Assembly: GCA_910586305.1 (NCBI GenBank)
Contig: CAJUGS010000008.1
Span: 26,861-90,860 of the forward strand
DNA length: 64,000 nucleotides
Direction of reading: 5' to 3'
Origin: an uncultured Duncaniella sp.
Lineage (GTDB): Bacteria > Bacteroidota > Bacteroidia > Bacteroidales > Muribaculaceae
The notes below the pieces were generated by a model, which ran no database searches, was not told the DNA's origin, and saw nothing but the letters and a program-made list of their open reading frames with translations. Made by a program: the position numbers and the translations under genes. Shown here one piece after another: positions 36,218 to 44,401 of the stretch; position 1 is the stretch's first letter, and the number at the start of each line of letters is the position of its first letter.

Positions 36218-37680
36218 CCATCGACCTCAAATCGTTCTACGCTTCGGTGGAATGTGTCGACCGCGGACTGGATCCGCTCGACACCTACCTCGTTGTGGCA
36301 GATGCCTCCAGGACGGAGAAGACCATCTGCCTGGCCGTCTCACCACCACTCAAAGCTTGCGGCACCGGAGGGCGCCCGAGACTTTTCGAGGTGGTGCAGA
36401 AGGTCCGAGAAGCCAACCGACAGCGTGGCCGACAGGGCAGGTCCTACTCGAAGACCGTGCTCGACGCCTATCCTGAAATAGCGATAGACTATCTCGTGGC
36501 TCCCCCGCGGATGGCCCGCTATATCGAAGTCAGCACATTAGTCTACAATATCTATCTGCGCTATATTGCGCCGGAGGATATTCATGTCTATTCCATCGAC
36601 GAGGTGTTCATGGATGTGACCCCCTATCTCGCCACCTACCGACTGACCGCCCGCGAACTGGCCGGAAAGATGATGCGCGAGGTACTTGCCGAGACCGGAG
36701 TGACGGCCACGGCAGGGATAGGCACGAATATGTATCTGTGCAAGATAGCCATGGATATCGTGGCCAAGAAGATGCCGGCCGACAGCGACGGGATGCGCAT
36801 AGCCGAGCTCGACGAGATGACCTACCGCCGGAAACTGTGGGACCACACCCCGCTCACCGATTTCTGGCGCGTGGGGCGCGGAATCGCGGGTAGGCTCGCC
36901 GCCTACGGCCTACTCACCATGGGAGATCTGGCTCGATGCTCGCTCACACACGAGGATTTTCTCTACGGTATTCTCGGTGTAAACGCCCAGCTGCTCATAG
37001 ACCACGCGTGGGGATGGGAGCCGGTGACGATGGATCTGGTAAAAAGCTACCGCCCGGCCACCCGGAGCATGAGCAGCGGGCAGGTATTGCAGTGTGCCTA
37101 CACATCGCAGAAGGCGCGCAACGTGGTGCTCGAGATGGCCGACAGCATCGCGCTCGACCTGGTCGACAAGCGGCTGCTCACCGACCGGGTGGTGCTGACA
37201 GTGGGTTATGACGTGGAGTCGCTCATAAACCCGGCCATACGCGCCACCTATGACGGACGAGTGACCACAGACCACTACGGTCGTCAAGTGCCGGCACACG
37301 CCCACGGCACAGCAAATATCGGGCGTCCGACATCATCGGCCAGGATAATCATGGAGAAAGTGGCCGAGCTCTTCGACAGGATTGTCAATCCCAACCTGCT
37401 GGTAAGACGGATCACACTGTCTGTCAACCGTCTCACCGACGAGAGAAAAACAGTTGGAAAAGAGACGGCAGTGCAGCTCGACCTCTTTACCGACTACGAG
37501 GAACAGCGCAGGCGCAGAGAGGCTGAGGAGGCCGTGCTGTCTAAGGAACGTCGCAGGCAGGAAGCTGTGCTGAAAATAAAGAAGAAATTCGGCAAAAACG
37601 CCATCCTCAAAGGGTTGAATTTTGCCGACGGTGCCACACAGCGTGACCGAAACTGCCAAATAGGAGGACACCATGAGTAA
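36190..37680 (+). CDS. Y-family translesion DNA polymerase (UmuC/DinB-like)
   Basis: A 496-residue error-prone polymerase that copies damaged templates. Palm motif IAIDLKSFYASVE has D12 and the Tyr steric gate; the second catalytic motif is YSIDEVFMD with D137 and E138. Thumb and little-finger regions follow. QLDLF at residues 429-433 is a textbook sliding-clamp-binding motif. The C-terminal 60 residues are Arg/Glu/Lys-rich (coiled-coil-like) and probably contact partners. The sequence resembles polymerases paired with YolD-like proteins rather than canonical E. coli UmuC; no umuD-like gene is present. It overlaps the yolD-like gene by 8 nt. Confidence 0.93.
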   Translation: MELCRRQYIAIDLKSFYASVECVDRGLDPLDTYLVVADASRTEKTICLAVSPPLKACGTGGRPRLFEVVQKVREANRQRGRQGRSYSKTVLDAYPEIAIDYLVAPPRMARYIEVSTLVYNIYLRYIAPEDIHVYSIDEVFMDVTPYLATYRLTARELAGKMMREVLAETGVTATAGIGTNMYLCKIAMDIVAKKMPADSDGMRIAELDEMTYRRKLWDHTPLTDFWRVGRGIAGRLAAYGLLTMGDLARCSLTHEDFLYGILGVNAQLLIDHAWGWEPVTMDLVKSYRPATRSMSSGQVLQCAYTSQKARNVVLEMADSIALDLVDKRLLTDRVVLTVGYDVESLINPAIRATYDGRVTTDHYGRQVPAHAHGTANIGRPTSSARIIMEKVAELFDRIVNPNLLVRRITLSVNRLTDERKTVGKETAVQLDLFTDYEEQRRRREAEEAVLSKERRRQEAVLKIKKKFGKNAILKGLNFADGATQRDRNCQIGGHHE

Positions 37681-38071
37681 ATATGACGACATAATAGACC
37701 TGCCGCACCACGTGAGTCTGACACATCCGGCAATGAGTATGGCCGGACGTGCCGCACAGTTTGCACCATTTTCGGCCCTCACCGGCTATGGCGAGGCTAT
37801 AAACGAGACATCGAGGCTGACACAGGATAAGATTGAACTCACCGACGCGGAACGAGAGGAACTATCGGCCCGTCTCGTACAGGCTCGTGAGAACCGCCAA
37901 AGGATAAAAATAACCCACTTCGTCCCCGACCCAACCAAGAAAGGTGGAAGATACGTCACAACGGAGGGTGTAATCAAGAAAATCGACGAATGGTACGGTG
38001 TGATAACCCTCACAGACGGAAATACAATACAGCTGACCGACACACACCGTGTGTGGTACGATATATTTTAA
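37673..38071 (+). CDS. YolD-like protein
   Basis: A 132-residue protein with the YolD-family N-terminal signature (YDDIIDLPHHVSLTHPAMSM, then AAQFAPFSALTGYGEAI) and a compact C-terminal beta domain (GVITLTDGNTIQLTDTHRVW). YolD-like proteins are commonly encoded next to Y-family polymerases in Firmicutes and are thought to act as UmuD-like partners. The start overlaps the polymerase stop, so the two are co-translated. The stop codon falls within the TTAAAAC repeat bordering a short inverted-repeat element. Confidence 0.88.
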   Translation: MSKYDDIIDLPHHVSLTHPAMSMAGRAAQFAPFSALTGYGEAINETSRLTQDKIELTDAEREELSARLVQARENRQRIKITHFVPDPTKKGGRYVTTEGVIKKIDEWYGVITLTDGNTIQLTDTHRVWYDIF

Positions 38072-38246
38072 AACAGTAACTATTCAGCGAATCAGCAAAG
38101 CAAATAATGTTAATAATCAGAGGTTTATAAGATGCGTTTTTATGAGACCAACGAAAAAGACATCAATTTTCTGCGATTCATGAAATTGGCACTTTAGTAA
38201 GCATCTGAAAATCAAGAAAGGTTTTCGCTGAATAGTTACTTAAAAC
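38068..38246. mobile_element. MITE-like element with 17-bp terminal inverted repeats and a 7-bp direct repeat
   Basis: AGTAACTATTCAGCGAA (38075-38091) and its exact reverse complement (38224-38240) bound about 165 bp. TTAAAAC occurs directly outside both ends (38068-38074 and 38240-38246), as expected for a target-site duplication; the last base of the right repeat is shared. The interior holds one short frame (MRFYETNEKDINFLRFMKLAL, from 38132) and no transposase, so it would move in trans if at all. This fills most of the gap between yolD and the next gene. Confidence 0.75.
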
Positions 38247-38308
38247 ACCGGCTATGTTAACAAGTATTAAAAACACGTAAAGTGTTGTTTATACACAATA
38301 AATTTCCG

Positions 38309-38316
38309 TAATTTTG
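38309..38316 (+). promoter_or_regulatory. Promoter of the 240-aa secreted protein gene
   Basis: TAATTTTG with a GTTG (38284-38287) 21 nt upstream. It predicts a leader of about 110 nt before the ATG at 38434; I see no riboswitch-like fold in the leader. Confidence 0.6.
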
Positions 38317-38433
38317 TCCCATTCTTAAGCAAACCGAATCTTATACCATTCATCCATCAGACTGCCAAGACGGTTTCAACTTAATTCGTCAACTTATTTA
38401 TCAAACATAAAAACTAACCCTAAATCAAACCGT

Positions 38434-39156
38434 ATGAAGAAAATCTTTACTCTTCTTGCAGTTGCCGCTATGGCAATCACCGCTCAGGCTGAAGTGAACT
38501 ACATCCATTTCAAAGCTCCCACCACCGAATCCACCGATGCAGAAACCGGTGAAGTTAAGCTTACAGCCGCCAATCTTCCCGCTGAAACCGTTCTTTTCGA
38601 CAACGACTACGTAAAAGGCGTGACAGTTTTCGAAGCAAAGACCGGCATCAACAACGAGTATGTTTTCCCAGGTTGCAATGAAACATTCACCGACTGGTTC
38701 GAATTCCGCAGCAAAAAATTCGGTGAAGGCGCATTCCCCGGCGAGCAGGACGGCTCCAATCGCACCCAGGTTATCCTCACTGTAAAGGAAGCTACTACTT
38801 TCTACTGCTTCGTTCGCACAGGCAACAACAAGCATATCGTTGTATTCAACGAAAGCGGTGTAGAGGTAACTCGCGCATCTGAGAATCTCGAAATAGACCC
38901 CACCAGCGAAAGCAACGCTTTCTTCAGCTCAAGCTGGGAACTTGCAGCCGGAAACTATGTTCTTACTGAAACCGGTGGAACAGGCCGTTGCGCAGGATTT
39001 GGTTACGAGGCTAACAGCTCCGCTATCGAGAACATCGCCGTTGACGCTAACGCTCCCGTTGAGTACTTCAACCTCCAGGGCCTCCGCGTAAACAACCCCG
39101 AGAACGGTCTCTACATCCGTCGTCAGGGCAACAAGGTGTCTAAGGTAATCCTCTAA
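38434..39156 (+). CDS. Secreted protein with C-terminal sorting-type domain
   Basis: A 240-residue protein with a clear signal peptide (MKKIFTLLAVAAMAITAQA). The N-terminal 160 residues form a predicted beta-sandwich (VILTVKEATTFYCFVRTGNN, SSWELAAGNYVLTETGG) with no family I recognise. The last 40 residues (PVEYFNLQGLRVNNPENGLY, ending RRQGNKVSKVIL) are of the short beta-domain type found at the ends of many Bacteroidales secreted proteins and resemble type IX secretion tails. Codons look strongly biased and a very stable terminator follows, which suggests high expression. Monocistronic. Function unknown. Confidence 0.85.
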   Translation: MKKIFTLLAVAAMAITAQAEVNYIHFKAPTTESTDAETGEVKLTAANLPAETVLFDNDYVKGVTVFEAKTGINNEYVFPGCNETFTDWFEFRSKKFGEGAFPGEQDGSNRTQVILTVKEATTFYCFVRTGNNKHIVVFNESGVEVTRASENLEIDPTSESNAFFSSSWELAAGNYVLTETGGTGRCAGFGYEANSSAIENIAVDANAPVEYFNLQGLRVNNPENGLYIRRQGNKVSKVIL

Positions 39157-39183
39157 TCACCTCCCCCAAAAAAAGAAATTTCC

Positions 39184-39222
39184 CGTCCCGGGATGCAGCG
39201 CTGCATCCCGGGACGTTTTTTT
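39184..39222 (+). terminator. Strong intrinsic terminator
   Basis: A 32-nt perfect palindrome (39184-39215; arms CGTCCCGGGATGCAGC) followed by seven T (39216-39222), 27 nt after the stop of the secreted protein gene. Confidence 0.95.
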
Positions 39223-39283
39223 GCACACTGAACAAAATCACCCGCACAATAGGGACACACCTCTGCACGCCAACACAAGACAC

Positions 39284-39326
39284 AAAAATCTCCCCGACTG
39301 TATACATTATACACAGCCGGGGAGAT
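39284..39326 (-). terminator. Intrinsic terminator after the mltD-like gene
   Basis: ATCTCCCCG (39288-39296) pairs with CGGGGAGAT (39318-39326), with further pairing inside. On the minus strand it is followed by TTTTTG. It ends the parA-parB-DUF5683-mltD transcript. Confidence 0.85.
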
Positions 39327-39369
39327 AAATAATGTCGTTATGTGAATAGCGTTAGAAAAATGCCGACCG

Positions 39370-41139
39370 TCAACGACGACGGCGGGCAGGACGCCGTGAT
39401 GAAGACGAAGACTTCTTGCTTGTGCCGCTCTTGGTCACCGATGATTTGGCAGGAATCTTAAGCGACTGGTTTATCTGCAGCATAGTCTTCTTACCCATTC
39501 CGTTAGCAGCCTGGATAGCAGCTACAGTCGTACCATATTTCTTTGCTATACGTTCGAGAGTCTCTCCGCTTTTCACCTTATGCACTGTGGTGCGAGGTGT
39601 CACGGCAGTCTTCCTCTCGGTGCGTGGTTTGGGCTTGGCTGCGACAGGTGCAGCTTTTGGCTCAGCCTCAGCCACTTCAGAAGAAGGTTTCGGGGCTGGC
39701 TCCTCGGTCTTAAACGACGACGGATCAACCTGGGCCACCTCGGGTGCGGCCACGACACGTACCTCGTCGGGCGTGATACGCTCCACCACCTCCACAGTGA
39801 GCTTGTCGCCCTCCTTCACCTTGCCGCGACGCAGCTTGTTCCAGCGCTTTATATCTGTAGCCGACACCCCGTAGAGACGGGCTATATCACGGATATTCTC
39901 CCCTCGCCCGACGGTGTGGGTCTTGGTGACAGTGCGTTCGGTGAGTGTGCTGGCAATCTCATTGTTCACATCGGCATTAGAGGACTGGCGGCTGGCAAGT
40001 GTCAGGTTGGCCTGTCCGCCGTCCGAAGCCACATAGGCCGGAGTGGCAGTTTCGCCTCCGGGCTCGGCATAGGAACGGCGCGCATAAAGGTCACGGTCAT
40101 AGTCGAGAATGCGCTTTTCACTCATTACATAGCTGAGACACTGCTGTGTGGGAAGTGTCAGAGCGTAGGGACGATAGTCACCCGGAATCACGTCCTTGCG
40201 AAACTGCGGATTAAGCATACGTATTTCCTCGACCGGGATGTTGAGCACCGAGGATATCTGATTGAAGTGCACATAGTTTCTCACCATCACGGTATCGGTC
40301 GTGAGCTGGCGCTTGACCACAGTGGGAGATATGCCGTGCTGGCGGTAGTAGTTCATCACATAGTTGGCCGCGATGAAGGCAGGCACATAGCCTCTGGTCT
40401 CCTGTGGCAGATAGTTGTAGATATCCCAGAAGTCCTTTTTCACACCCTCCTCCGCTCCGGCGCGTCGCAGGGCCTTGTTGACATTGCCGGGACCACAGTT
40501 GTAGGCGGCTATGGCGAGAGACCAGTCGTCATATATGTCATGGAGCTGCTTGAGGTATCGGGCCGCATTTCTCGACGACAGGCGCGGGTCTCGACGCTCA
40601 TCGACGAGCGAGTTGACCTCCATGCCCAGCCCCTTGGCTGTAGCAGGCATAAACTGCCACAGCCCCACGGCTCCGGCTCGCGAGACAGCATTGGGATTGA
40701 TGGCCGACTCTATGACCGGCAGATACTCAAGCTCGATAGGCATTCCCTCCTTGAGGAGCTCTTCCTCAAAGAAACGTCCGTAGTAGTTATGAAGCGCAAG
40801 CATATCGGCCACGAGTCCGCGACGCTTGGTGAGATACATATCTATGTAACTTCCGACAATGCTGTTGTAGGGAAGATCTATCTCCGTCGGGAGCTTGGTG
40901 AGACGGCGCTCATACTCGGCCGGCGATGTTGTCGTGTTTGTGCCGAGGTCGGTACCCGGTATCACATAGTTCTTCAGATAGAAATTCTCTTCGAGCAGAC
41001 GTGTCTGTGTCTCAAAACTCTCCGGCGCAATGATATTGTTGTCGGAGATAGAGTGGCGCAGTTCGAGTATAGAGCTCGCAGCACTGGCCATGCCGCCGAG
41101 GCAAATGGAAGCAAGGAGGGTGAGAAAGGTCTTTTTCAT
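39370..41139 (-). CDS. mltD: MltD-like lytic murein transglycosylase with two LysM domains
   Basis: A 589-residue exported enzyme that cleaves peptidoglycan glycan strands to 1,6-anhydro ends. Signal peptide (1-20); SLT catalytic domain with E144 in PVIESAINPNAVSRAGAVGL followed by WQFMPAT and AIAAYNCGPGN; two LysM peptidoglycan-binding repeats (THTVGRGENIRDIARLYGVS and VHKVKSGETLERIAKKYGTT); a Ser/Arg-rich basic tail. It is the last gene of a parA-parB-DUF5683-mltD run with short gaps, an order I believe is common in Bacteroidales, linking chromosome segregation with wall remodelling. Confidence 0.94.
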   Translation of the reverse strand: MKKTFLTLLASICLGGMASAASSILELRHSISDNNIIAPESFETQTRLLEENFYLKNYVIPGTDLGTNTTTSPAEYERRLTKLPTEIDLPYNSIVGSYIDMYLTKRRGLVADMLALHNYYGRFFEEELLKEGMPIELEYLPVIESAINPNAVSRAGAVGLWQFMPATAKGLGMEVNSLVDERRDPRLSSRNAARYLKQLHDIYDDWSLAIAAYNCGPGNVNKALRRAGAEEGVKKDFWDIYNYLPQETRGYVPAFIAANYVMNYYRQHGISPTVVKRQLTTDTVMVRNYVHFNQISSVLNIPVEEIRMLNPQFRKDVIPGDYRPYALTLPTQQCLSYVMSEKRILDYDRDLYARRSYAEPGGETATPAYVASDGGQANLTLASRQSSNADVNNEIASTLTERTVTKTHTVGRGENIRDIARLYGVSATDIKRWNKLRRGKVKEGDKLTVEVVERITPDEVRVVAAPEVAQVDPSSFKTEEPAPKPSSEVAEAEPKAAPVAAKPKPRTERKTAVTPRTTVHKVKSGETLERIAKKYGTTVAAIQAANGMGKKTMLQINQSLKIPAKSSVTKSGTSKKSSSSSRRPARRRR

Positions 41140-41142
41140 TTG

Positions 41143-41961
41143 TCAGAAATTGAAAGCCCACTGAAGCCCTACCGCCGGACGCGACGACAGCGAGCGGGAG
41201 GATGTGGGCATGAGAGCGGGAGCGACATCTACCGAGAGCCCCGGAGATATGTCGAAATGAGCGAGCTGCGCGTCAACGTAGGCATCGATCATAGCGACAA
41301 GATATACTCCGACCATACATATGATGCAGAGGTCACGGTTGCGTCGGTAAAAATTCTTGCGCGAACGCAGAAGATTGGTCAGATACGTGGGATCTATGTC
41401 GTCGATATTGACTCCGGGAGCAAAGAAGTCCTTGTAACTGTCGGTGGTGGGATCGTTGTCCATTATGTCGGAGTAGGCTATTGTGTAGTCGCGGAGCATG
41501 GTGTTGTTCCACGATGTGGCATAGCCGAGTCCCATGAAGGCTCCCACCACGATGGGGAGCTTCCAGTAGCGGCGGTTGTATATCTGCCCAAGTCCCGGAA
41601 ATAGAGCCGACATCCACACGGCGCGTGTGGGGTCGGGATTGAATCTGAACTTCATCTCGCGTGCGGGGTCGAGAATCATCACTGAGTCAACCGGCACGAT
41701 GGCAAGCGAGTCGCCCGGGAGGGCTGATATGCTGTCCTCCACCACCATTGCCGGCAGTTGTACGCCCGAGGGACCGAGAGGTATCGAATCCGGTAGTTCG
41801 GCCACCGGAGATGTGGCTCGGTGGACGGGTCGATTCGGACGGGCACCCGGAGTCTGAGAAAAAATGTTAAACGAACACACGAGCGCGACGACCGCCACGC
41901 CCAGCAGGGCGCGGAGTCGGGAGGTGAATCTCTTTTCGGCTCTGTCGCGATTGATTGGCAT
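41143..41961 (-). CDS. DUF5683 domain-containing membrane protein
   Basis: A 272-residue protein. An N-terminal hydrophobic segment (LLGVAVVALVCSFNIFSQ) and a Pro-rich linker precede the DUF5683 region (about 100-240), with the small-residue turn SALFPGLGQIYNRRYWKLP and paired hydrophobic helices (VVGAFMGLGYATSW, LCIICMVGVYLVAMIDAY), and a final beta strand. No molecular function is established. It sits 3 nt upstream of mltD and downstream of parB. Confidence 0.9.
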   Translation of the reverse strand: MPINRDRAEKRFTSRLRALLGVAVVALVCSFNIFSQTPGARPNRPVHRATSPVAELPDSIPLGPSGVQLPAMVVEDSISALPGDSLAIVPVDSVMILDPAREMKFRFNPDPTRAVWMSALFPGLGQIYNRRYWKLPIVVGAFMGLGYATSWNNTMLRDYTIAYSDIMDNDPTTDSYKDFFAPGVNIDDIDPTYLTNLLRSRKNFYRRNRDLCIICMVGVYLVAMIDAYVDAQLAHFDISPGLSVDVAPALMPTSSRSLSSRPAVGLQWAFNF

Positions 41962-42037
41962 TGTGATATTAACAAACTGATATGTCGGACATTACCTTAG
42001 ATAATGTCCGAGCGTTGACAAGTGGCGCGACAACGCG

Positions 42038-42919
42038 TCACTGTTTTGCAGTGTCAAAGATAGCAATTAATCTCTGAAGTTCATCATCGTTTTTGAACTG
42101 GAAGGAGATTTTTCCCTTTCCGGAGGCATCGCAAACCACCTTCACAGGTGTTGAGAAGCGCTGAGAGAGGTGGTCTCTTAAAATATCAAAATCTTTGTTA
42201 GAAAACGTTCTCGACTGATCTTCAGGCTTTGCATCAGCCCCCTCGGCTGCATACTTTTTGGCAAGTTCCTCGACCTTTCGCACACTGAGTCCGTGGCGAA
42301 CGGTCTCGTTGTAGAGTCTGAGCTGGAGCTTTGGATCGTCGACACCAAGAATGGCACGTGCGTGTCCCATGTCAATGCGCTTGTCGCGCAGTCCGAGCTG
42401 AACATCGGCCGGGAGACGCAGTAGACGCAGGAAGTTGGCTATCGTGGCACGCTTCTTCCCTATCCTCTCGCTGAGTCTCTCCTGTGTGAGACCATAGCGG
42501 TCGATGAGTTTCTTGAATGTCAGGGCTATTTCTATCGCATTGAGGTCTTCGCGCTGAATGTTCTCAATGAGCGCCATCTCGGTCAACTCAGTGTCGTTGG
42601 CCGTGCGTATGTAGGCTGGCACCGTGGAGAGTCCGGCCATAATGGCCGCGCGATAGCGACGCTCACCGGCTATGATCTGATAGGAATCGGGGCCGCTCTT
42701 TCTCAGCGACAACGGCTGGATTATCCCCAGCTCGGTTATAGAGCGGGCAAGGTCCTCAAGGGCCTCCTCGTCAAATATAGTGCGGGGTTGCTCGGGATTA
42801 GGCGTTATGCGCGACACATCTATTTCGTTTATGGCCGATGCGTCGCGGGCCGGAGCGTCGTCCATGGCTATGAGCGAGTCAAGGCCGCGGCCAAGTGCGG
42901 AACGTTTGGGTAGAGGCAT
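42038..42919 (-). CDS. parB: Chromosome partitioning protein ParB
   Basis: A 293-residue CTP-dependent DNA clamp that loads at parS and spreads. N-terminal RALGRGLDSLI motif (start of the ParA-interacting segment); CTP-binding ParB/Srx domain with ITELGIIQPL and the GERRYRAA box; HTH domain (LTQERLSERIGKKRATIANF); C-terminal dimerization domain. It starts 12 nt after the parA stop. I found no perfect parS-like TGTTNCACGTGAAACA in the window. Confidence 0.96.
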   Translation of the reverse strand: MPLPKRSALGRGLDSLIAMDDAPARDASAINEIDVSRITPNPEQPRTIFDEEALEDLARSITELGIIQPLSLRKSGPDSYQIIAGERRYRAAIMAGLSTVPAYIRTANDTELTEMALIENIQREDLNAIEIALTFKKLIDRYGLTQERLSERIGKKRATIANFLRLLRLPADVQLGLRDKRIDMGHARAILGVDDPKLQLRLYNETVRHGLSVRKVEELAKKYAAEGADAKPEDQSRTFSNKDFDILRDHLSQRFSTPVKVVCDASGKGKISFQFKNDDELQRLIAIFDTAKQ

Positions 42920-42931
42920 TGTTCAGGGTAT

Positions 42932-43705
42932 TCAGTGTTCTGTGTTGGTTTTTGCTATCAGCTCTTTGGCAAGAGCGATATGGGATGTCGCTCCACGCGA
43001 CATCGAATCGTAGAGCAGGCACGGAAGGCCGTGGCTTGGAGCCTCGCTGAGGCGTATGTTGCGCGGAATCACGGTGTCAAACACCATCGGTCCGAAATGG
43101 CCCTTAAGCTCCTCGTATATCTGATTGGCCAGGCGGAGGCGTGCATCATACATTGTCAGCAGGAATCCTTCAATCTCAAGCGAGGGATTCAGACGAGACT
43201 TAATGATACGTATGGTGTTGAGCAGCTTGGTGATACCCTCGAGGGCAAAATACTCGGCCTGTACGGGGATTATCACAGAGTCGGCTGCAGTGAGAGCGTT
43301 CACGGTTATGAGTCCGAGCGACGGAGAGCAGTCAATGAGAATGAAATCATACTTTCCGGCCAGCGGAGCGATGGAACGTTTGAGCACATTCTCACGCGAA
43401 GGCTTGTTGATGAGCTCTATCTCCGCTCCCGCCAGGTCTATGCGCGACCCCACAAGGTCAAGTCCGTCACAACAGGTTTGCACCTGAGAGCCATCCATGG
43501 GATAGTCGTCGACAAGACACTCATATATGGACGACGGCATCGACTTGGGCTCGATACCATAGCCCGATGTGGCGTTGGCCTGCGGATCGGCGTCAATGAT
43601 GAGTGTGCGCTTACCCTCGGCAGCCAGCGAAGCAGCGAGGTTGATTGTGGTAGTGGTTTTTCCCACTCCACCCTTCTGATTGGCAATAGCGATGATTCTA
43701 CCCAT
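42932..43705 (-). CDS. parA: Chromosome partitioning ATPase ParA (Soj)
   Basis: A 257-residue Walker-type ATPase that moves ParB-parS complexes over the nucleoid. Deviant Walker A KGGVGKTTTTINLA near residue 10; Walker A' LIIDADPQANAT; Walker B FILIDCSPSLGL. I use the ATG at 43705 (MGRIIAIANQKGG), the conserved N-terminus; the frame extends upstream to 43738 without support. Promoter-like GTTG/TTACTTTG lies about 75 nt upstream, back-to-back with the tRNA-Arg promoter. Confidence 0.97.
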   Translation of the reverse strand: MGRIIAIANQKGGVGKTTTTINLAASLAAEGKRTLIIDADPQANATSGYGIEPKSMPSSIYECLVDDYPMDGSQVQTCCDGLDLVGSRIDLAGAEIELINKPSRENVLKRSIAPLAGKYDFILIDCSPSLGLITVNALTAADSVIIPVQAEYFALEGITKLLNTIRIIKSRLNPSLEIEGFLLTMYDARLRLANQIYEELKGHFGPMVFDTVIPRNIRLSEAPSHGLPCLLYDSMSRGATSHIALAKELIAKTNTEH

Positions 43706-43778
43706 AAATATAAATGTAACCCGTGGTATCCAGACCACACAATCTGCGTGACTTTCAGATATTTGGGCGATTGCAGCG

Positions 43779-43808
43779 CAAAGTAACCAAAAAAACGCGA
43801 ATTAGCAA
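43779..43808 (-). promoter_or_regulatory. Putative parA operon promoter
   Basis: TTG (43808-43806), a 19-nt spacer and TTACTTTG (43786-43779) on the minus strand; one mismatch from TAnnTTTG. Confidence 0.5.
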
Positions 43809-43858
43809 CGATTGGAAATGACAAAACGTGTTAAAATGTTGAAAACTCTGCGTCCGCT

Positions 43859-43890
43859 CTTGACAGAATGAGAATAATTGTCTACCTTTG
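43859..43890 (+). promoter_or_regulatory. tRNA-Arg promoter
   Basis: TTG within TTGACA (43859-43864) and TACCTTTG (43883-43890). Transcription would start about 48 nt before the mature tRNA. Confidence 0.7.
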
Positions 43891-43943
43891 CACCCGGAAA
43901 ACAGTCCGGTAAGGATTGTCTTGCCACCAACCATCAAAAGGTA

Positions 43944-44017
43944 GGTCCGGTAGCTCAGCTGGATAGAGCATCTGCCTTCTAAGCAGACGGTCATGCGTTC
44001 GAGTCGCATCCGGATCA
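43944..44017 (+). tRNA. tRNA-Arg (anticodon TCT)
   Basis: A 74-nt cloverleaf. Acceptor GGTCCGG pairs with CCGGATC plus discriminator A; D-arm AGCTCAGCTGGATAGAGC; anticodon stem CTGCC/GGCAG-type with loop containing TCT; T-arm GCGTTCGAGTCGC. CCA is not encoded. It is the last housekeeping feature before an AT-rich accessory block. A spurious antisense ORF commonly arises over such tRNAs. Confidence 0.96.
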
Positions 44018-44020
44018 CGG

Positions 44021-44060
44021 AAAAGGGTCACAAATTCAACATGATTTTGTGACCCTTTTT
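44021..44060 (+). terminator. Terminator after tRNA-Arg
   Basis: AAAAGGGTCACAAA (44021-44034) pairs with TTTTGTGACCCTTTTT (44045-44060), a stem rich in GC followed by T5, 3 nt after the tRNA. Confidence 0.9.
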
Positions 44061-44120
44061 CGTGTCCGTAAGCGACTGTCGCACAATCGTTAGCAATTTT
44101 ACAATTCTCACTATTAGAAG

Positions 44121-44187
44121 GATTTAGCACAAATTTAAGCTCCAGCCATTAGCCAAAGATAGCATTTGTTAGTTTCGATTTAGCACA
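44121..44187. repeat. 11-bp direct repeats in the tRNA-adjacent spacer
   Basis: GATTTAGCACA occurs at 44121-44131 and 44177-44187, followed by a plus-strand TAACTTTG (44189-44196) with no gene downstream on that strand for over 500 bp. Otherwise I see no gene in 44061-44401; it reads as degraded accessory DNA. Confidence 0.5.
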
Positions 44188-44401
44188 TTAACTTTGGTAC
44201 GGATTTCGTGGATGTACCACAAAAATATACCACCGGATGTACCAGATTCTATCACATATCGGCAGTGTGTCGTCATTCAATCTCCATAACCCGAGTCGGA
44301 ACTTTTCAACGGCGAAAAAATAGAATACGATTCTGATATTTGACAATGCACCGCTCATTGAAGATATCGAAAACCACTTATTTGTTCTTAAGTACATTAG
44401 A

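Noticed and set aside
39580..41604. Plus-strand ORF of 674 codons opposite the mltD-like and DUF5683 genes
   Set aside because: The minus-strand genes have clear domains and signal peptides; this frame has His/Arg-rich sequence without any fold-like pattern and spans two real genes.
42038..43900. parS site near parAB
   Set aside because: I looked for TGTTNCACGTGAAACA-like palindromes around parAB and elsewhere and saw no convincing match by eye.
43882..44130. Minus-strand ORF of 82 codons including RDPDATRTHDRLLRRQ-type sequence
   Set aside because: It is antisense to the tRNA-Arg gene and its terminator; this translated pattern is the well-known artefact of reading a tRNA backwards.
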